Part shown: positions 8,808 to 16,278 of the stretch, piece after piece
Layout of the letters: the number at the start of each line of letters is the position of its first letter
How positions within the stretch are numbered: the first letter of the stretch is position 1
Assembly (NCBI RefSeq): GCF_036985595.1
Contig: NZ_BTPU01000025.1
Location: 1 to 64,000, forward strand
Length of the DNA stretch: 64,000 nucleotides
Direction: 5' to 3'
Source: Vallitalea maricola
GTDB lineage: Bacteria > Bacillota > Clostridia > Lachnospirales > Vallitaleaceae
Position numbers and translations under genes: made by a program
Notes under the pieces: model-generated
Seen by the model: the letters and a program-made list of their open reading frames with translations, nothing else
Database searches by the model: none
Told to the model about the DNA's origin: nothing

Positions 8808-9198
8808 TAACCATCACCTCGCTTTCAAAAGAACCCTCAACACTGATGACTTTAAATCTTACTGACATACTTTCTCCCTCATGGGAAAATACAAAATCAG
8901 TAATGTTAGTAATGCGGTCATCGGTAGTTAGTGCATCTCTTATTCGTCGTCTTAGTTCCATCTCTATATAATCGCTATCTTTTCCTATTAATCCATTTAG
9001 CTCTGATCCATAAGAAAAATCATATATAAGATATTGATACCTAGCTGTTTCCAAGATTTTGAATACAGCTTGTTTTATTGCATCAATACCATCAATGTAA
9101 TCATTTATTTTTCCTTCTAACAAATTTAATTTATAGGTTTTTGTTTGTGGTATTATTTCTTCAAAATCCTTTATATTTGTTCCGCTTATAGGTATCAT
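8800..9198 (-). CDS. xkdS: Baseplate protein, DUF2634 (XkdS-like)
   Basis: A 132-residue protein with the family features TKTYKLNLLEGKINDYIDGIDAIKQAVFKILETARYQYLIYDFSYGSEL and IEMELRRRIRDALTTDDRI. This is a gp25-like fold with the lysozyme-like inner baseplate pattern. It overlaps its neighbours on both sides (4 bp with DUF2577, 8 bp with baseplate J). It probably joins the hub to the wedges of the contractile tail baseplate. Confidence 0.9.
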   Translation of the reverse strand: MIPISGTNIKDFEEIIPQTKTYKLNLLEGKINDYIDGIDAIKQAVFKILETARYQYLIYDFSYGSELNGLIGKDSDYIEMELRRRIRDALTTDDRITNITDFVFSHEGESMSVRFKVISVEGSFESEVMVNV

Positions 9199-9470
9199 GT
9201 CGCCACCACCTTATCTAGCACAATGTATTGTTGTCCACCTTGTGCTCTTAAAAGTACTACTTTATCCCCAATATGCAATGCATTATTAACAGTTACTGTG
9301 CTTGTCAAAACCAAGAAATCCTCATCAAGTATAAATCTCTGGTCCACTTGTATCTGTAAGGGATGTATTTTTATAACTTGTCCATAGTAAAAAGTTACAT
9401 CTTGGCTGTTATCTTTTACCCCTTGATTAATCTGCTTTAATGCCCCAATAAATTTCTGTGTATTACTCAT
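9195..9470 (-). CDS. xkdR: DUF2577 tail protein (XkdR-like)
   Basis: A 91-residue protein containing the family-typical YYGQVIKIHPLQIQVDQRFILDEDFLVL and the OB-like end GDKVVLLRAQGGQQYIVLDKV. In PBSX-type clusters this small protein lies between the late-control-D-like hub and the DUF2634 baseplate protein, exactly as here. It overlaps DUF2634 by 4 bp. Confidence 0.88.
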   Translation of the reverse strand: MSNTQKFIGALKQINQGVKDNSQDVTFYYGQVIKIHPLQIQVDQRFILDEDFLVLTSTVTVNNALHIGDKVVLLRAQGGQQYIVLDKVVAT

Positions 9471-10427
9471 CTATATCACCTTCAATGTTAAGCTCATTGT
9501 ATGTTGATTGTTACTAAAGTTATGTTTTGCATTGTCAACAATAAATCTTTGTTTAAGGTCTATGCCTTTTATATCAACATATATTGAATTTCCTGCTCTT
9601 ATAGATAAATCACCAATACAATCAAGACTTAATCCTTTTACTACTCTATTTTTAACAGATTGCAGCTGATTAGCCCTTTTCCGAATCTGTGCTTCATTTA
9701 ACTTGTCATTGACTTTTTCATAGTACTGGAGAAGTCCCCATTTTTTAATATTGCTGCTATCTTTTACAATAAATACTTCTCTTTTACCAGTTTGTTTATT
9801 GTCTTTATATAGCTTTATCTTATTATATGAATCTCCATCTATACTTCTATCATAGGAATAACTTGTCAATAGACTGCTATCTCCAATAATCAGATCTGTA
9901 AACATACTTGTTATATTCTTAAGGGTTATACTTCCAAAGGAATCATATAATACATACATTTTACCTGTGTTAATCAAAGTATTGTCCAAGGTCTTATATA
10001 TAATGTCTAGAAGTGTCTGCCCATCTTCAACCATTAGAGGTATTTTGTAATCAGTATTTTCTATTGTTCCTAATTTAATGTTAAAATCAGTAGCAATCTT
10101 TTTTATGATTTCATCTGCTCTTTTGTTCTTGAATACGTATGTATCCTTATTAAGCAAATACCTTATTTGGTCATAAGCTGTGATACTGAGAGTTTCATCT
10201 GATGACCTTTTGATTTTAAATATATAACCGTAGAATATACCAATGTTATCTTTTTTGAAGTATATAATGCTTCCTTCACTTATTTCTAACCCTTTTTCTA
10301 TGACTAAGGTAAAAGATAATTCAGAGGCTTTTCCTACTCTAACTGTATCCCATGTAATGCTGGTCACCAACTGACTAATATCATGGATATTGCCATTGGA
10401 TGTATTTTGCATAATTAGATTAATCAT
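9471..10427 (-). CDS. xkdQ: Tail hub protein, XkdQ / late-control-D-like
   Basis: This 318-residue protein has the arrangement of a gp27-type tail hub: an N-terminal beta domain (DISQLVTSITWDTVRVGKASELSFTL; about 15-45), the middle YDQIRYLLNKDTYVFKNKRADEIIKKIATDFN (about 85-118) and a C-terminal part with AGNSIYVDIKGIDLKQRFIVDNAKHNFSNNQHTMSL. It should form the ring through which the tube joins the baseplate. The stop is 1 bp from the DUF2577 start and the start overlaps the LysM gene by 4 bp. Confidence 0.87.
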   Translation of the reverse strand: MINLIMQNTSNGNIHDISQLVTSITWDTVRVGKASELSFTLVIEKGLEISEGSIIYFKKDNIGIFYGYIFKIKRSSDETLSITAYDQIRYLLNKDTYVFKNKRADEIIKKIATDFNIKLGTIENTDYKIPLMVEDGQTLLDIIYKTLDNTLINTGKMYVLYDSFGSITLKNITSMFTDLIIGDSSLLTSYSYDRSIDGDSYNKIKLYKDNKQTGKREVFIVKDSSNIKKWGLLQYYEKVNDKLNEAQIRKRANQLQSVKNRVVKGLSLDCIGDLSIRAGNSIYVDIKGIDLKQRFIVDNAKHNFSNNQHTMSLTLKVI

Positions 10428-11098
10428 AGTCTCACCTCGTTTTGAGGTATTTTCAGCTTCTGTCCTGGATATATCAGGTTAGGGTTTTTTATGTTATTTA
10501 TCTGAGCTATTTTATTGTACAAGTTACCGTTTCCCAGTTGTAGTTTAGCTATTTTCCATAGGGTATCACCTTTTTTTACTATGTAAGTCTTAGGTATTAC
10601 CTTAGTTACTGGTCTTGCGCCTTGATAGTCTTTGGTATAAGCCATTTTGCCATTGTTATTAGATAGTGTTATTCGTCTAGCTTTGAATTCACGGTATTCT
10701 GTTAGGCTCATGGTATAGTAGATATCCCCCACTTCTCCTGCTTTTTCAGTTATTTCAAAGTCTTCTATCATCCATAGTCTATCTATAGGGTAATATCCAC
10801 CTGTTACTTTGAATGTTAGAATCTTATTGTTCTGTTTCCAACTATATATTTTGTTCACATAAACACTTGGATGTTCTAAGTTATTCGTCATTACAAATGG
10901 TGCTTCTTCTAATGGAAAGAAACTGCTGATACTTATTTTCAAAAGTTTTCTATCACCTGATCTGACTACTTCACCAAACTGGTAGATATTATAGGTTTCT
11001 GTGTTCCCTGACTGAGTGACATTAATCTCTTCTGGATTGACTGGGAGTAGTATTTCTTCTTCACTATTATCTAATAGTCCTATATAAAATTTATACAT
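10424..11098 (-). CDS. xkdP: LysM-containing tail protein (XkdP-like)
   Basis: A 224-residue baseplate/tail component. The N-terminal ~140 residues carry the XkdP pattern (LLPVNPEEINVTQSGNTETYNIYQFGEVVRSGDRKL), with IEDFEITEKAGEVGDIYYTMSLTEYREF. A single LysM domain (about 173-222: TYIVKKGDTLWKIAKLQLG, ending YPGQKLKIP) should contact peptidoglycan. It abuts the tape measure gene, the standard order in contractile tails. Confidence 0.92.
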   Translation of the reverse strand: MYKFYIGLLDNSEEEILLPVNPEEINVTQSGNTETYNIYQFGEVVRSGDRKLLKISISSFFPLEEAPFVMTNNLEHPSVYVNKIYSWKQNNKILTFKVTGGYYPIDRLWMIEDFEITEKAGEVGDIYYTMSLTEYREFKARRITLSNNNGKMAYTKDYQGARPVTKVIPKTYIVKKGDTLWKIAKLQLGNGNLYNKIAQINNIKNPNLIYPGQKLKIPQNEVRL

Positions 11099-12670
11099 CT
11101 ATGCATACACCCCCTGTGCTGAATTAGTGACTTCTGTTACAAGAGCTTCGGTTATTTTCCCAAGAAGTCTATCTGCGTCTGCATTTTCATTGACAGTCAT
11201 ATCGCCCATTGATACTGTTGGAGTTAAGGTTACAAAATTCTGTATCATTTCGCGTTCTGCTACGTCTCTCATAAGTTTTACATCTTCATCGGCAATGTCT
11301 ACATCATCATTTATCTTATTAACTTGTACCCCTACATCTTTGCTCTTGCCTGTTCCATTAGCTTTACTTTGTAACTGTCCTGTTCCTTCAACTTTACTTT
11401 CTAACTGTGCTATACCTAACTTTTCTTTTAATTCGTCTGCTGAGAAGTTTTCTATAGCCCCTGCTACAGCTTCTTTTGCACCACTTAAATCAACTTTACC
11501 TTTTCTGATAAATTTTCCTGTTGCTTCAGCTGCTCCACTGAAATCGACTTTTAGATGATCTATTTTACCTATATTTGCGCCTAGCCTATTAAGTCCAGAA
11601 ATAATTATATTGATCCCATCTATGAATGGATTAACAAATATATTCAAGAATGTATTGATACCATCACCAGCAAATCTAATTATTCCTTCTGCTGCCGATG
11701 CAAGACCTTCTATCAGACCATTTATTCCCCATTCAACGAAATCAAAGAAACCTCTTGTTAAATTGGCAACTGCTGTTCTGACAGGCTCCATAGTTGCAAT
11801 AAGTGTTATAAGAATTGTAATTAAAATTATAATAGCTTTAATTACTATCATAGTCGGATTGGCTTCTTGTATAGCTTTTAAAATTCTTTCTTTAATTATA
11901 CGTATTTCCATAACTGCATTATGAATGGTCGTTGCTAATGTTATTGCTCCAATTGCTAATGCAACAGCTCCTAGAACAGCCAAAACAATATGAGAATTCT
12001 CAATCACTACAGATAACATAGAATTAATCATATCCATTAATGGTTTCACATAATCTAATAGCATCATAACTCCACCAATTATTTTTTCTATAATTACCAT
12101 TATCAGGTCAAGCATCGCTACAAACTCTTTACTATCAAAAAATGCTAATACTTTTTCTAAAACCGGTTGTATGGCTGTTGCAATCCTACCACCCATATCA
12201 ACCCATGTATTATTCCATTTTTCTTTTATCTTATTAACCGTATTTGAAAATTTTTCATCCTGTGTAATACCTAGCTTAATATTTTTCCCTATTGGTGTTT
12301 CCCAGAATTTTTTTATATAACTAGTTGCTTTCTCAATTCCTACAGGAATACCCGAAAACCATTTTTTCTTCTTAGTAGAACCTTTTTCTCCTGCTTCTGT
12401 TTTGCTTTCTGATTCTTTATTTTTCTTTCCTATCAATTGATTCATCTTATTAATGATACCTTTCATAGGATTTTCCATTGTTTCCTTTACATTACTAATT
12501 TCTTTAATTTTATCAGAGAGTTTGAATCCTTTCTTCATCTTATCAATAACTTTGTATCCTTCTTCAATCTTATCTTTATAAGTATTGAATGTAGCTATAT
12601 TTTTTTCTATTGTAGTACTTAATTTATTCAACATCTCTACTGAATTATTTATTGTTGTTATTGCCGTCAT
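11099..12670 (-). CDS. Tail tape measure protein (short)
   Basis: This 523-residue protein has a helical N-terminus (about 1-110), a middle block of hydrophobic helices (about 165-320, e.g. IVLAVLGAVALAIGAITLATT and MIVIKAIIILITILITLIATM) and an amphipathic C-terminus. Helical content, hydrophobic centre and position after the chaperone genes identify it as the ruler that sets tail length. It is short compared with the >1000-residue rulers of PBSX-like tails. At roughly 0.15 nm per residue the ruler would give a tail near 75-80 nm; that figure is a rule-of-thumb inference. GAAGGTGGTG precedes the ATG. I see no frameshift or internal deletion. Confidence 0.85.
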   Translation of the reverse strand: MTAITTINNSVEMLNKLSTTIEKNIATFNTYKDKIEEGYKVIDKMKKGFKLSDKIKEISNVKETMENPMKGIINKMNQLIGKKNKESESKTEAGEKGSTKKKKWFSGIPVGIEKATSYIKKFWETPIGKNIKLGITQDEKFSNTVNKIKEKWNNTWVDMGGRIATAIQPVLEKVLAFFDSKEFVAMLDLIMVIIEKIIGGVMMLLDYVKPLMDMINSMLSVVIENSHIVLAVLGAVALAIGAITLATTIHNAVMEIRIIKERILKAIQEANPTMIVIKAIIILITILITLIATMEPVRTAVANLTRGFFDFVEWGINGLIEGLASAAEGIIRFAGDGINTFLNIFVNPFIDGINIIISGLNRLGANIGKIDHLKVDFSGAAEATGKFIRKGKVDLSGAKEAVAGAIENFSADELKEKLGIAQLESKVEGTGQLQSKANGTGKSKDVGVQVNKINDDVDIADEDVKLMRDVAEREMIQNFVTLTPTVSMGDMTVNENADADRLLGKITEALVTEVTNSAQGVYA

Positions 12671-12686
12671 GTATTCACCACCTTCA

Positions 12687-13261
12687 TTAACGTGTCTTAT
12701 TATAAGCCTTCTTCTCAGCTTCTATATGTAAATCTACACTAGCCATTACAAAAGCTTTTTCACGTCTTGGTAAATCTACAAATTGTTGAGGGAGTAAGTT
12801 TATTTTATGTAGTAGATAATGAGCATAATTAGCATCTGAATCTCCCTCAATAATTAGTTTTTTGCCTGTTCTTTTAACTCCTCAAGGTCTGTATAACCAG
12901 ATAAAGTCTGAATTTGATCTGCTAATGTAGCAATCTCTCCAGGTAACATAACTTTCTTGATATAATCTTCTGGTGTTACGCAACCAACACTTTTAATACT
13001 ATCTGCTTCTTCAAACTTAGGGTCTACAGTTCCTTTTATAGCAATTAATCTATTGAATTTGCTTACATCAAAATCAACTTTTCCTTTTTTACCTGTACGC
13101 ATACATATTTTCTGGATATCTGACATTTCACTGTCTGTAATGGCTCTTATCTTGAATTTTAATAAGCTGCCTTTTTTGTCTTTGAATCTATTAGAAACTA
13201 GTACCTCTTCTGTGATATTATCAATAATATTTTCATTTAAAAATGCTTGTAAACTACTCAT
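12687..13261 (-). CDS. Frameshifted tail assembly chaperone (G-T type fusion)
   Basis: The chaperone gene ends GCA AAA AAC TAA. A -1 slip on the A AAA AAC heptamer continues as CTA ATT ATT GAG GGA and stays open for 56 codons, to TAA at 12689-12687. The extension reads LIIEGDSDANYAHYLLHKIN and onward to EKKAYNKTR, charged and helical. The extension frame has no plausible start with a ribosome-binding site, so it is best explained as a fusion of about 191 residues. Lambda gpG/gpGT and many other tailed phages make such pairs just before the tape measure gene, where the extension recruits the ruler. Confidence 0.82.
12854..13261 (-). CDS. xkdN: Tail assembly chaperone, XkdN-like (unshifted product)
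   Basis: A 135-residue protein starting MSSLQAFLNENIIDNITEEV. It resembles the XkdN family (VSNRFKDKKGSLLKFKIRAITDSEMSDIQKICMR; LIAIKGTVDPKFEEADSIKSVGCVTPEDYIKKVMLPGEIATLADQI). XkdN sits between tube and tape measure and acts like lambda gpG. I chose the ATG at 13261 because GAGG lies 10 nt upstream; a GTG three codons earlier overlaps the ribosome-binding site. Its last codons form the slippery site that yields the longer fusion. Confidence 0.88.
   Translation of the reverse strand: MSSLQAFLNENIIDNITEEVLVSNRFKDKKGSLLKFKIRAITDSEMSDIQKICMRTGKKGKVDFDVSKFNRLIAIKGTVDPKFEEADSIKSVGCVTPEDYIKKVMLPGEIATLADQIQTLSGYTDLEELKEQAKN
12857..12863 (-). promoter_or_regulatory. Programmed -1 frameshift site, A AAA AAC
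   Basis: The minus-strand heptamer A-AAA-AAC is in the required X-XXY-YYZ phase relative to the chaperone reading frame and directly precedes its TAA stop. The -1 frame is open across the site and for 56 codons after it. A downstream stimulatory structure was not obvious. Confidence 0.82.
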
Positions 13262-13367
13262 TCTCTTCACTCCTCTAATTGTTTTATATCTTCATAGAGT
13301 AAGGAAAGCAAAAGCCTCCCTTTACACATATGAAAATAGTTGTGTTTGTTTTTTTTTAAACTTTAAC

Positions 13368-13826
13368 CTATTCTACGACATTAAATTTATTTAATACTTC
13401 AATATCATCGAATGTAAAGCTTAATTCTTCATCTAATACATCTTTATCAATATCAAGTTGTCCTATGATAACACTATCAATATTGCAGTTTTTTAGTACA
13501 ACTGTTTGTTTTCCAGCTTCACTTGCTGGGTCTTCATTCACTACTTGAATGTCAAAGTATACATCTTTTCCTGTTTTTATATAATCAAGCATCAATTGTC
13601 TGAATTCACTTGTTATATAATAGATAGTCATACTTCCTGTACCTTTCCAGCCAGTAGCTTTACTATGAGTTGCTCTACTGCCTAGAACTTTAATCTCTGA
13701 TTTATTCTTTTCAATCTTGGCATCGATTTTCTTAATATAAGCCATTTCTTTTACAACGCCGTCGATTGTCTTAAAGACTTTTCCTTCTCTTCCTGATATA
13801 ATATCTTGTGCTTTTAAAATCGCCAT
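13368..13826 (-). CDS. xkdM: Tail tube protein, XkdM-like
   Basis: This 152-residue protein begins MAILKAQDIISGREGKVFKTIDG and contains MAYIKKIDAKIEKNKSEIKVLGSRATHSKATGWKGTGSMTIYYITSEFRQ, the signature of PBSX XkdM-type inner tube proteins. Hexamers of it stack inside the sheath. It lies 1 bp after the sheath gene stop. The length matches the family. A 97-bp gap separates it from the chaperone gene, with no obvious terminator. Confidence 0.93.
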   Translation of the reverse strand: MAILKAQDIISGREGKVFKTIDGVVKEMAYIKKIDAKIEKNKSEIKVLGSRATHSKATGWKGTGSMTIYYITSEFRQLMLDYIKTGKDVYFDIQVVNEDPASEAGKQTVVLKNCNIDSVIIGQLDIDKDVLDEELSFTFDDIEVLNKFNVVE

Positions 13827-13827
13827 A

Positions 13828-15138
13828 TTATTTCACCTCCACAGTCATATACAGTTTTTCCATTCCATCTACAGGTTGTGCAGCTATTCTTACTACAACA
13901 ACATCTGTATCTGTACTAGCTAATACTTGTACATCTTTTCCAGTATCTAAGTTAGTGATAGAATCATTGTTCTGGTATTTTTGCAGGCATTTAATGATTT
14001 CATTCTTAAGAAGGTTTCTGCCATCTTCATTGTTGCTTATTTTACCAATGAAATATTCATTTCCAACTTTGGTAATGTCATTATTGATTGCATCCAATGT
14101 ACGAATGACTCTGTTTTTCCTGAACATTCTACCTTTATCTTTTGTATAAGTATGTAATGTGTTAATATCGTACTCTACTCTTGCTTTTCCATCATAACCA
14201 GTGAATAAGAATTCTCCGTCATTGATAGCTGACTCTATAGCTGAATAGTTATATTTCTTGTCTACATCTACAGCTCCGTCATAGAAATCATATGTTAATG
14301 ATTTATTAGTGTTAGCTGCTGCTGTTGCTCCTGCTACCCAAGCAGTTGCTTTCTTAGCTTCTAATGTAGTACCATCTTCAAGTACTACACCATTTTTGAC
14401 ACTGATAATTCCTTCATAATTAGCATTACTGTAATTTTCAGCTACTAATACTACTTTATTACCTTCATCATCTCTAAGTCTTTTGATCCATTGTTTGAAT
14501 GCATCTTTTATACCTATATCTGTCACATCGTATAATGCGCATGTATTAAAGTAATATACTTCAATAGCTTCTCTGTATGCTGTATAATTCTCTGAAGCAA
14601 CTGTACCATTAGTACCGCCTGTTAAGCTTGCACCAGCTGTTGCAGTCAATGAATCTGAACCACTGAATACAACAAATTCATTGTCTTGCAAGTCTTGTAC
14701 AGTCTTTACTCCTTGTTGGATATCTACAAGTTTAGTTCCAATAAAAGTTTTAACATTGAAGTTTTCACCTTCTGCTTCTATTGTAATTTTTAAGTCATTA
14801 CCTTTTGTACCTGTGTATTTTGCAGTTGCAGTCAAATTACCTTCTGTTACAGCAGCTTTTGAGCCATCTGCCATAGTATTCAACCTATAAACTAAAACTT
14901 TCTCAGCTCTTTTTAAACCTTCTCTGATTGGTACTAAGTTATATAATTCTTCTCCGAAAATAGGAAGCGTATCCGTATTCTGTGATACTTCTATTACCTC
15001 TTGTTCAGGACCAAAGTCAAGGTTTAAAGGCATTGTTATGATACCCCTATGTAATTCGTCTGTCTCCATGCTTGTTTGTTGAAAATTAATATATACTCCT
15101 GGTCTTACTTTATTTTGAGTAGTCCATGTTCCACCCAT
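13828..15138 (-). CDS. xkdK: Contractile tail sheath protein, XkdK-like
   Basis: A 436-residue sheath subunit. The start MGGTWTTQNKVRPGVYINFQ is the classic XkdK N-terminus. An Ig-like insert lies at about 85-175 (ATAKYTGTKGNDLKITIEAEGENFNVKTF), and the C-terminal core contains YDINTLHTYTKDKGRMFRKNRVIRTLDAI and IGKISNNEDGRNLLKNEIIKCLQ. I place the start at the ATG with AAGGAAGG 8 nt upstream; a GTG three codons earlier is less likely. Its presence makes this a contractile (R-type) particle and not a flexible one. Confidence 0.95.
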   Translation of the reverse strand: MGGTWTTQNKVRPGVYINFQQTSMETDELHRGIITMPLNLDFGPEQEVIEVSQNTDTLPIFGEELYNLVPIREGLKRAEKVLVYRLNTMADGSKAAVTEGNLTATAKYTGTKGNDLKITIEAEGENFNVKTFIGTKLVDIQQGVKTVQDLQDNEFVVFSGSDSLTATAGASLTGGTNGTVASENYTAYREAIEVYYFNTCALYDVTDIGIKDAFKQWIKRLRDDEGNKVVLVAENYSNANYEGIISVKNGVVLEDGTTLEAKKATAWVAGATAAANTNKSLTYDFYDGAVDVDKKYNYSAIESAINDGEFLFTGYDGKARVEYDINTLHTYTKDKGRMFRKNRVIRTLDAINNDITKVGNEYFIGKISNNEDGRNLLKNEIIKCLQKYQNNDSITNLDTGKDVQVLASTDTDVVVVRIAAQPVDGMEKLYMTVEVK

Positions 15139-15215
15139 TTGTAGCACCTTCCTTTCAAATGTTATGTTTCTCAGTTTCTGATAAGTGATCTAATAAATAT
15201 GTGATTTAGCGTTAC

Positions 15216-15638
15216 TTACTTGAATTCAACATTTTTGTTAATACCTTTTATAATAGAATCCACAGCGTCTTTTGGTTTTAATGTCTTAAGTTGAATAGAA
15301 AATCTGTAATGTAACGTATCTTCTGTTATTTCACTTATTCTTTCCCCAATTCTTATCAAAGTATTTTCTATTTCTAGATACCCTAGCTCTTCGTCAAGTT
15401 TGTCTGATATATCCCAATATTTTTCATTTTTATTAGAGTCATCTAAGTAACCTACAATATCTAGCTTTACGTTTTGTTTTATTATATCTCTCTGATTATA
15501 AGCAGTTTTTTCTTCTACTTTAATTCTTAGAGCTGGTTTAACGATTTCTGATATTGGTTTGTCTTCTAGGTAAATATTATAATTAGGATATAGATTTTCT
15601 AACTTTACTTTCAAAGCGTTTTTTACTTTGTTAATCAT
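15216..15638 (-). CDS. Tail terminator-like protein (DUF6838-like)
   Basis: This 140-residue protein starts MINKVKNALKVKLENLYPNYNIYLEDKP and continues KPALRIKVEEKTAYNQRDIIKQNVKLDIVGY. This pattern is found directly upstream of the sheath gene in clostridial contractile phages and probably caps the tail. It is the first gene after box promoter 2, with a leader of about 120 nt and a GGGAGG ribosome-binding site. In a headless particle such a protein would close the end that would otherwise join a capsid. Confidence 0.72.
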   Translation of the reverse strand: MINKVKNALKVKLENLYPNYNIYLEDKPISEIVKPALRIKVEEKTAYNQRDIIKQNVKLDIVGYLDDSNKNEKYWDISDKLDEELGYLEIENTLIRIGERISEITEDTLHYRFSIQLKTLKPKDAVDSIIKGINKNVEFK

Positions 15639-15766
15639 CTGTTTCCCTCCCAGCCTATATATGTAAGATTAATTATTAATCCTGTCACATATTTTATTTT
15701 CGTAATGCATTACTAAAAACGATCGTTTAGACAGCAGCTTTTGTCTTAGCTGACTGGCTTGTATAT

Positions 15767-15798
15767 ATAATAACATTACCTAACACGACATTAACACG
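15767..15798 (-). promoter_or_regulatory. Tailocin box promoter 2 (structural operon)
   Basis: CGTGTTAATGTCGT (15798-15785), 7 nt, then AATGTTATTAT (15777-15767) holding the extended -10 TG-t-TATTAT. It begins immediately after the stop codon of regulator 1 and would drive all structural genes down to the fibre. A start near 15760 is inferred from the -10 position. Confidence 0.8.
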
Positions 15799-16113
15799 TC
15801 ATTTAATAACTTTTTTATAATTTTTCTCAATTCTTTGAATCTGCCTTGATGACATACCTAATTTCTCTGCTGTTTTCTCTTGGGTTAAGCCTTTTATAAC
15901 TCTATAATAAAAAACTTTATTATTTTTTCCTTGTGTCTTAGAAAACTCTTGGTCCACTTTTTCTTTTTCTTGTTTTAACTGCTGTAATCTTTCTTGCTGT
16001 AATGATATGTATTTTTCTATGGTATCAGATTCGTTTTGATAGGATTCTAATAGGGTTTCTAGGACTATGATCCTTTGTTGTAAATCTTCGTATGAATTGT
16101 ATATGATGTTAAT
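15799..16113 (-). CDS. Tailocin regulator 1, sigma-region-4-like (DUF1492/Xpf-like architecture)
   Basis: About 104 residues if started at ATT 16113-16111. The N-terminal helix aligns with regulator 2 (INIIYNSYEDLQQRI against MNILYGSYEDLLKRI). A coiled coil follows (about 20-65), then a C-terminal helix-turn-helix: VFYYRVIKGLTQEKTAEKLG with SSRQIQRIEKN. The ATT start is chosen because its codon aligns with the ATG of regulator 2, AAAAGGGGGGAG precedes it by 4 nt, and the predicted transcript from box promoter 3 begins near 16159. An upstream in-frame TTG (16161-16159) would make the mRNA leaderless. It probably binds the 14-bp boxes and guides RNA polymerase to tailocin promoters. Confidence 0.8.
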   Translation of the reverse strand: MNIIYNSYEDLQQRIIVLETLLESYQNESDTIEKYISLQQERLQQLKQEKEKVDQEFSKTQGKNNKVFYYRVIKGLTQEKTAEKLGMSSRQIQRIEKNYKKVIK

Positions 16114-16165
16114 TTTTCTCCCCCCTTTTGGTACAATTCTTTTGAAAGATAATGACTTCAACTAG

Positions 16166-16197
16166 ATGATAACATTGACCAGAACGACATTAACACG
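16166..16197 (-). promoter_or_regulatory. Tailocin box promoter 3 (regulator 1)
   Basis: CGTGTTAATGTCGT (16197-16184), 7 nt, then AATGTTATCAT (16176-16166) with extended -10 TG-t-TATCAT. Box and -10 match promoter 2 almost base for base over 32 nt except the 7-nt spacer. It places regulator 1 under the same control as the structural genes, implying a positive feedback loop. Confidence 0.8.
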
Positions 16198-16213
16198 TCA
16201 TAAATAAAATATA

Positions 16214-16232
16214 ACCCTCCACTATAACATCA
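16214..16232 (+). repeat. Direct repeat copy A flanking merR
   Basis: ACCCTCCACTATAACATCA matches 17021-17039 in 18 of 19 positions. Copy B contains the last codons and stop of the merR gene. Copy A is part of a small AACCCT/AGGGTT hairpin upstream of merR and could be a relic of a former gene end or an insertion scar. Confidence 0.7.
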
Positions 16233-16278
16233 GGGTTTTTATATATGGTACAATAATAAATATATTGAGGTGATTATA

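Noticed and set aside
12855..12863. Sequencing error instead of frameshift in the chaperone gene
   Set aside because: The heptamer is canonical and in the right phase, and the position before the tape measure gene is where such shifts are known; an error cannot be fully excluded without reads.
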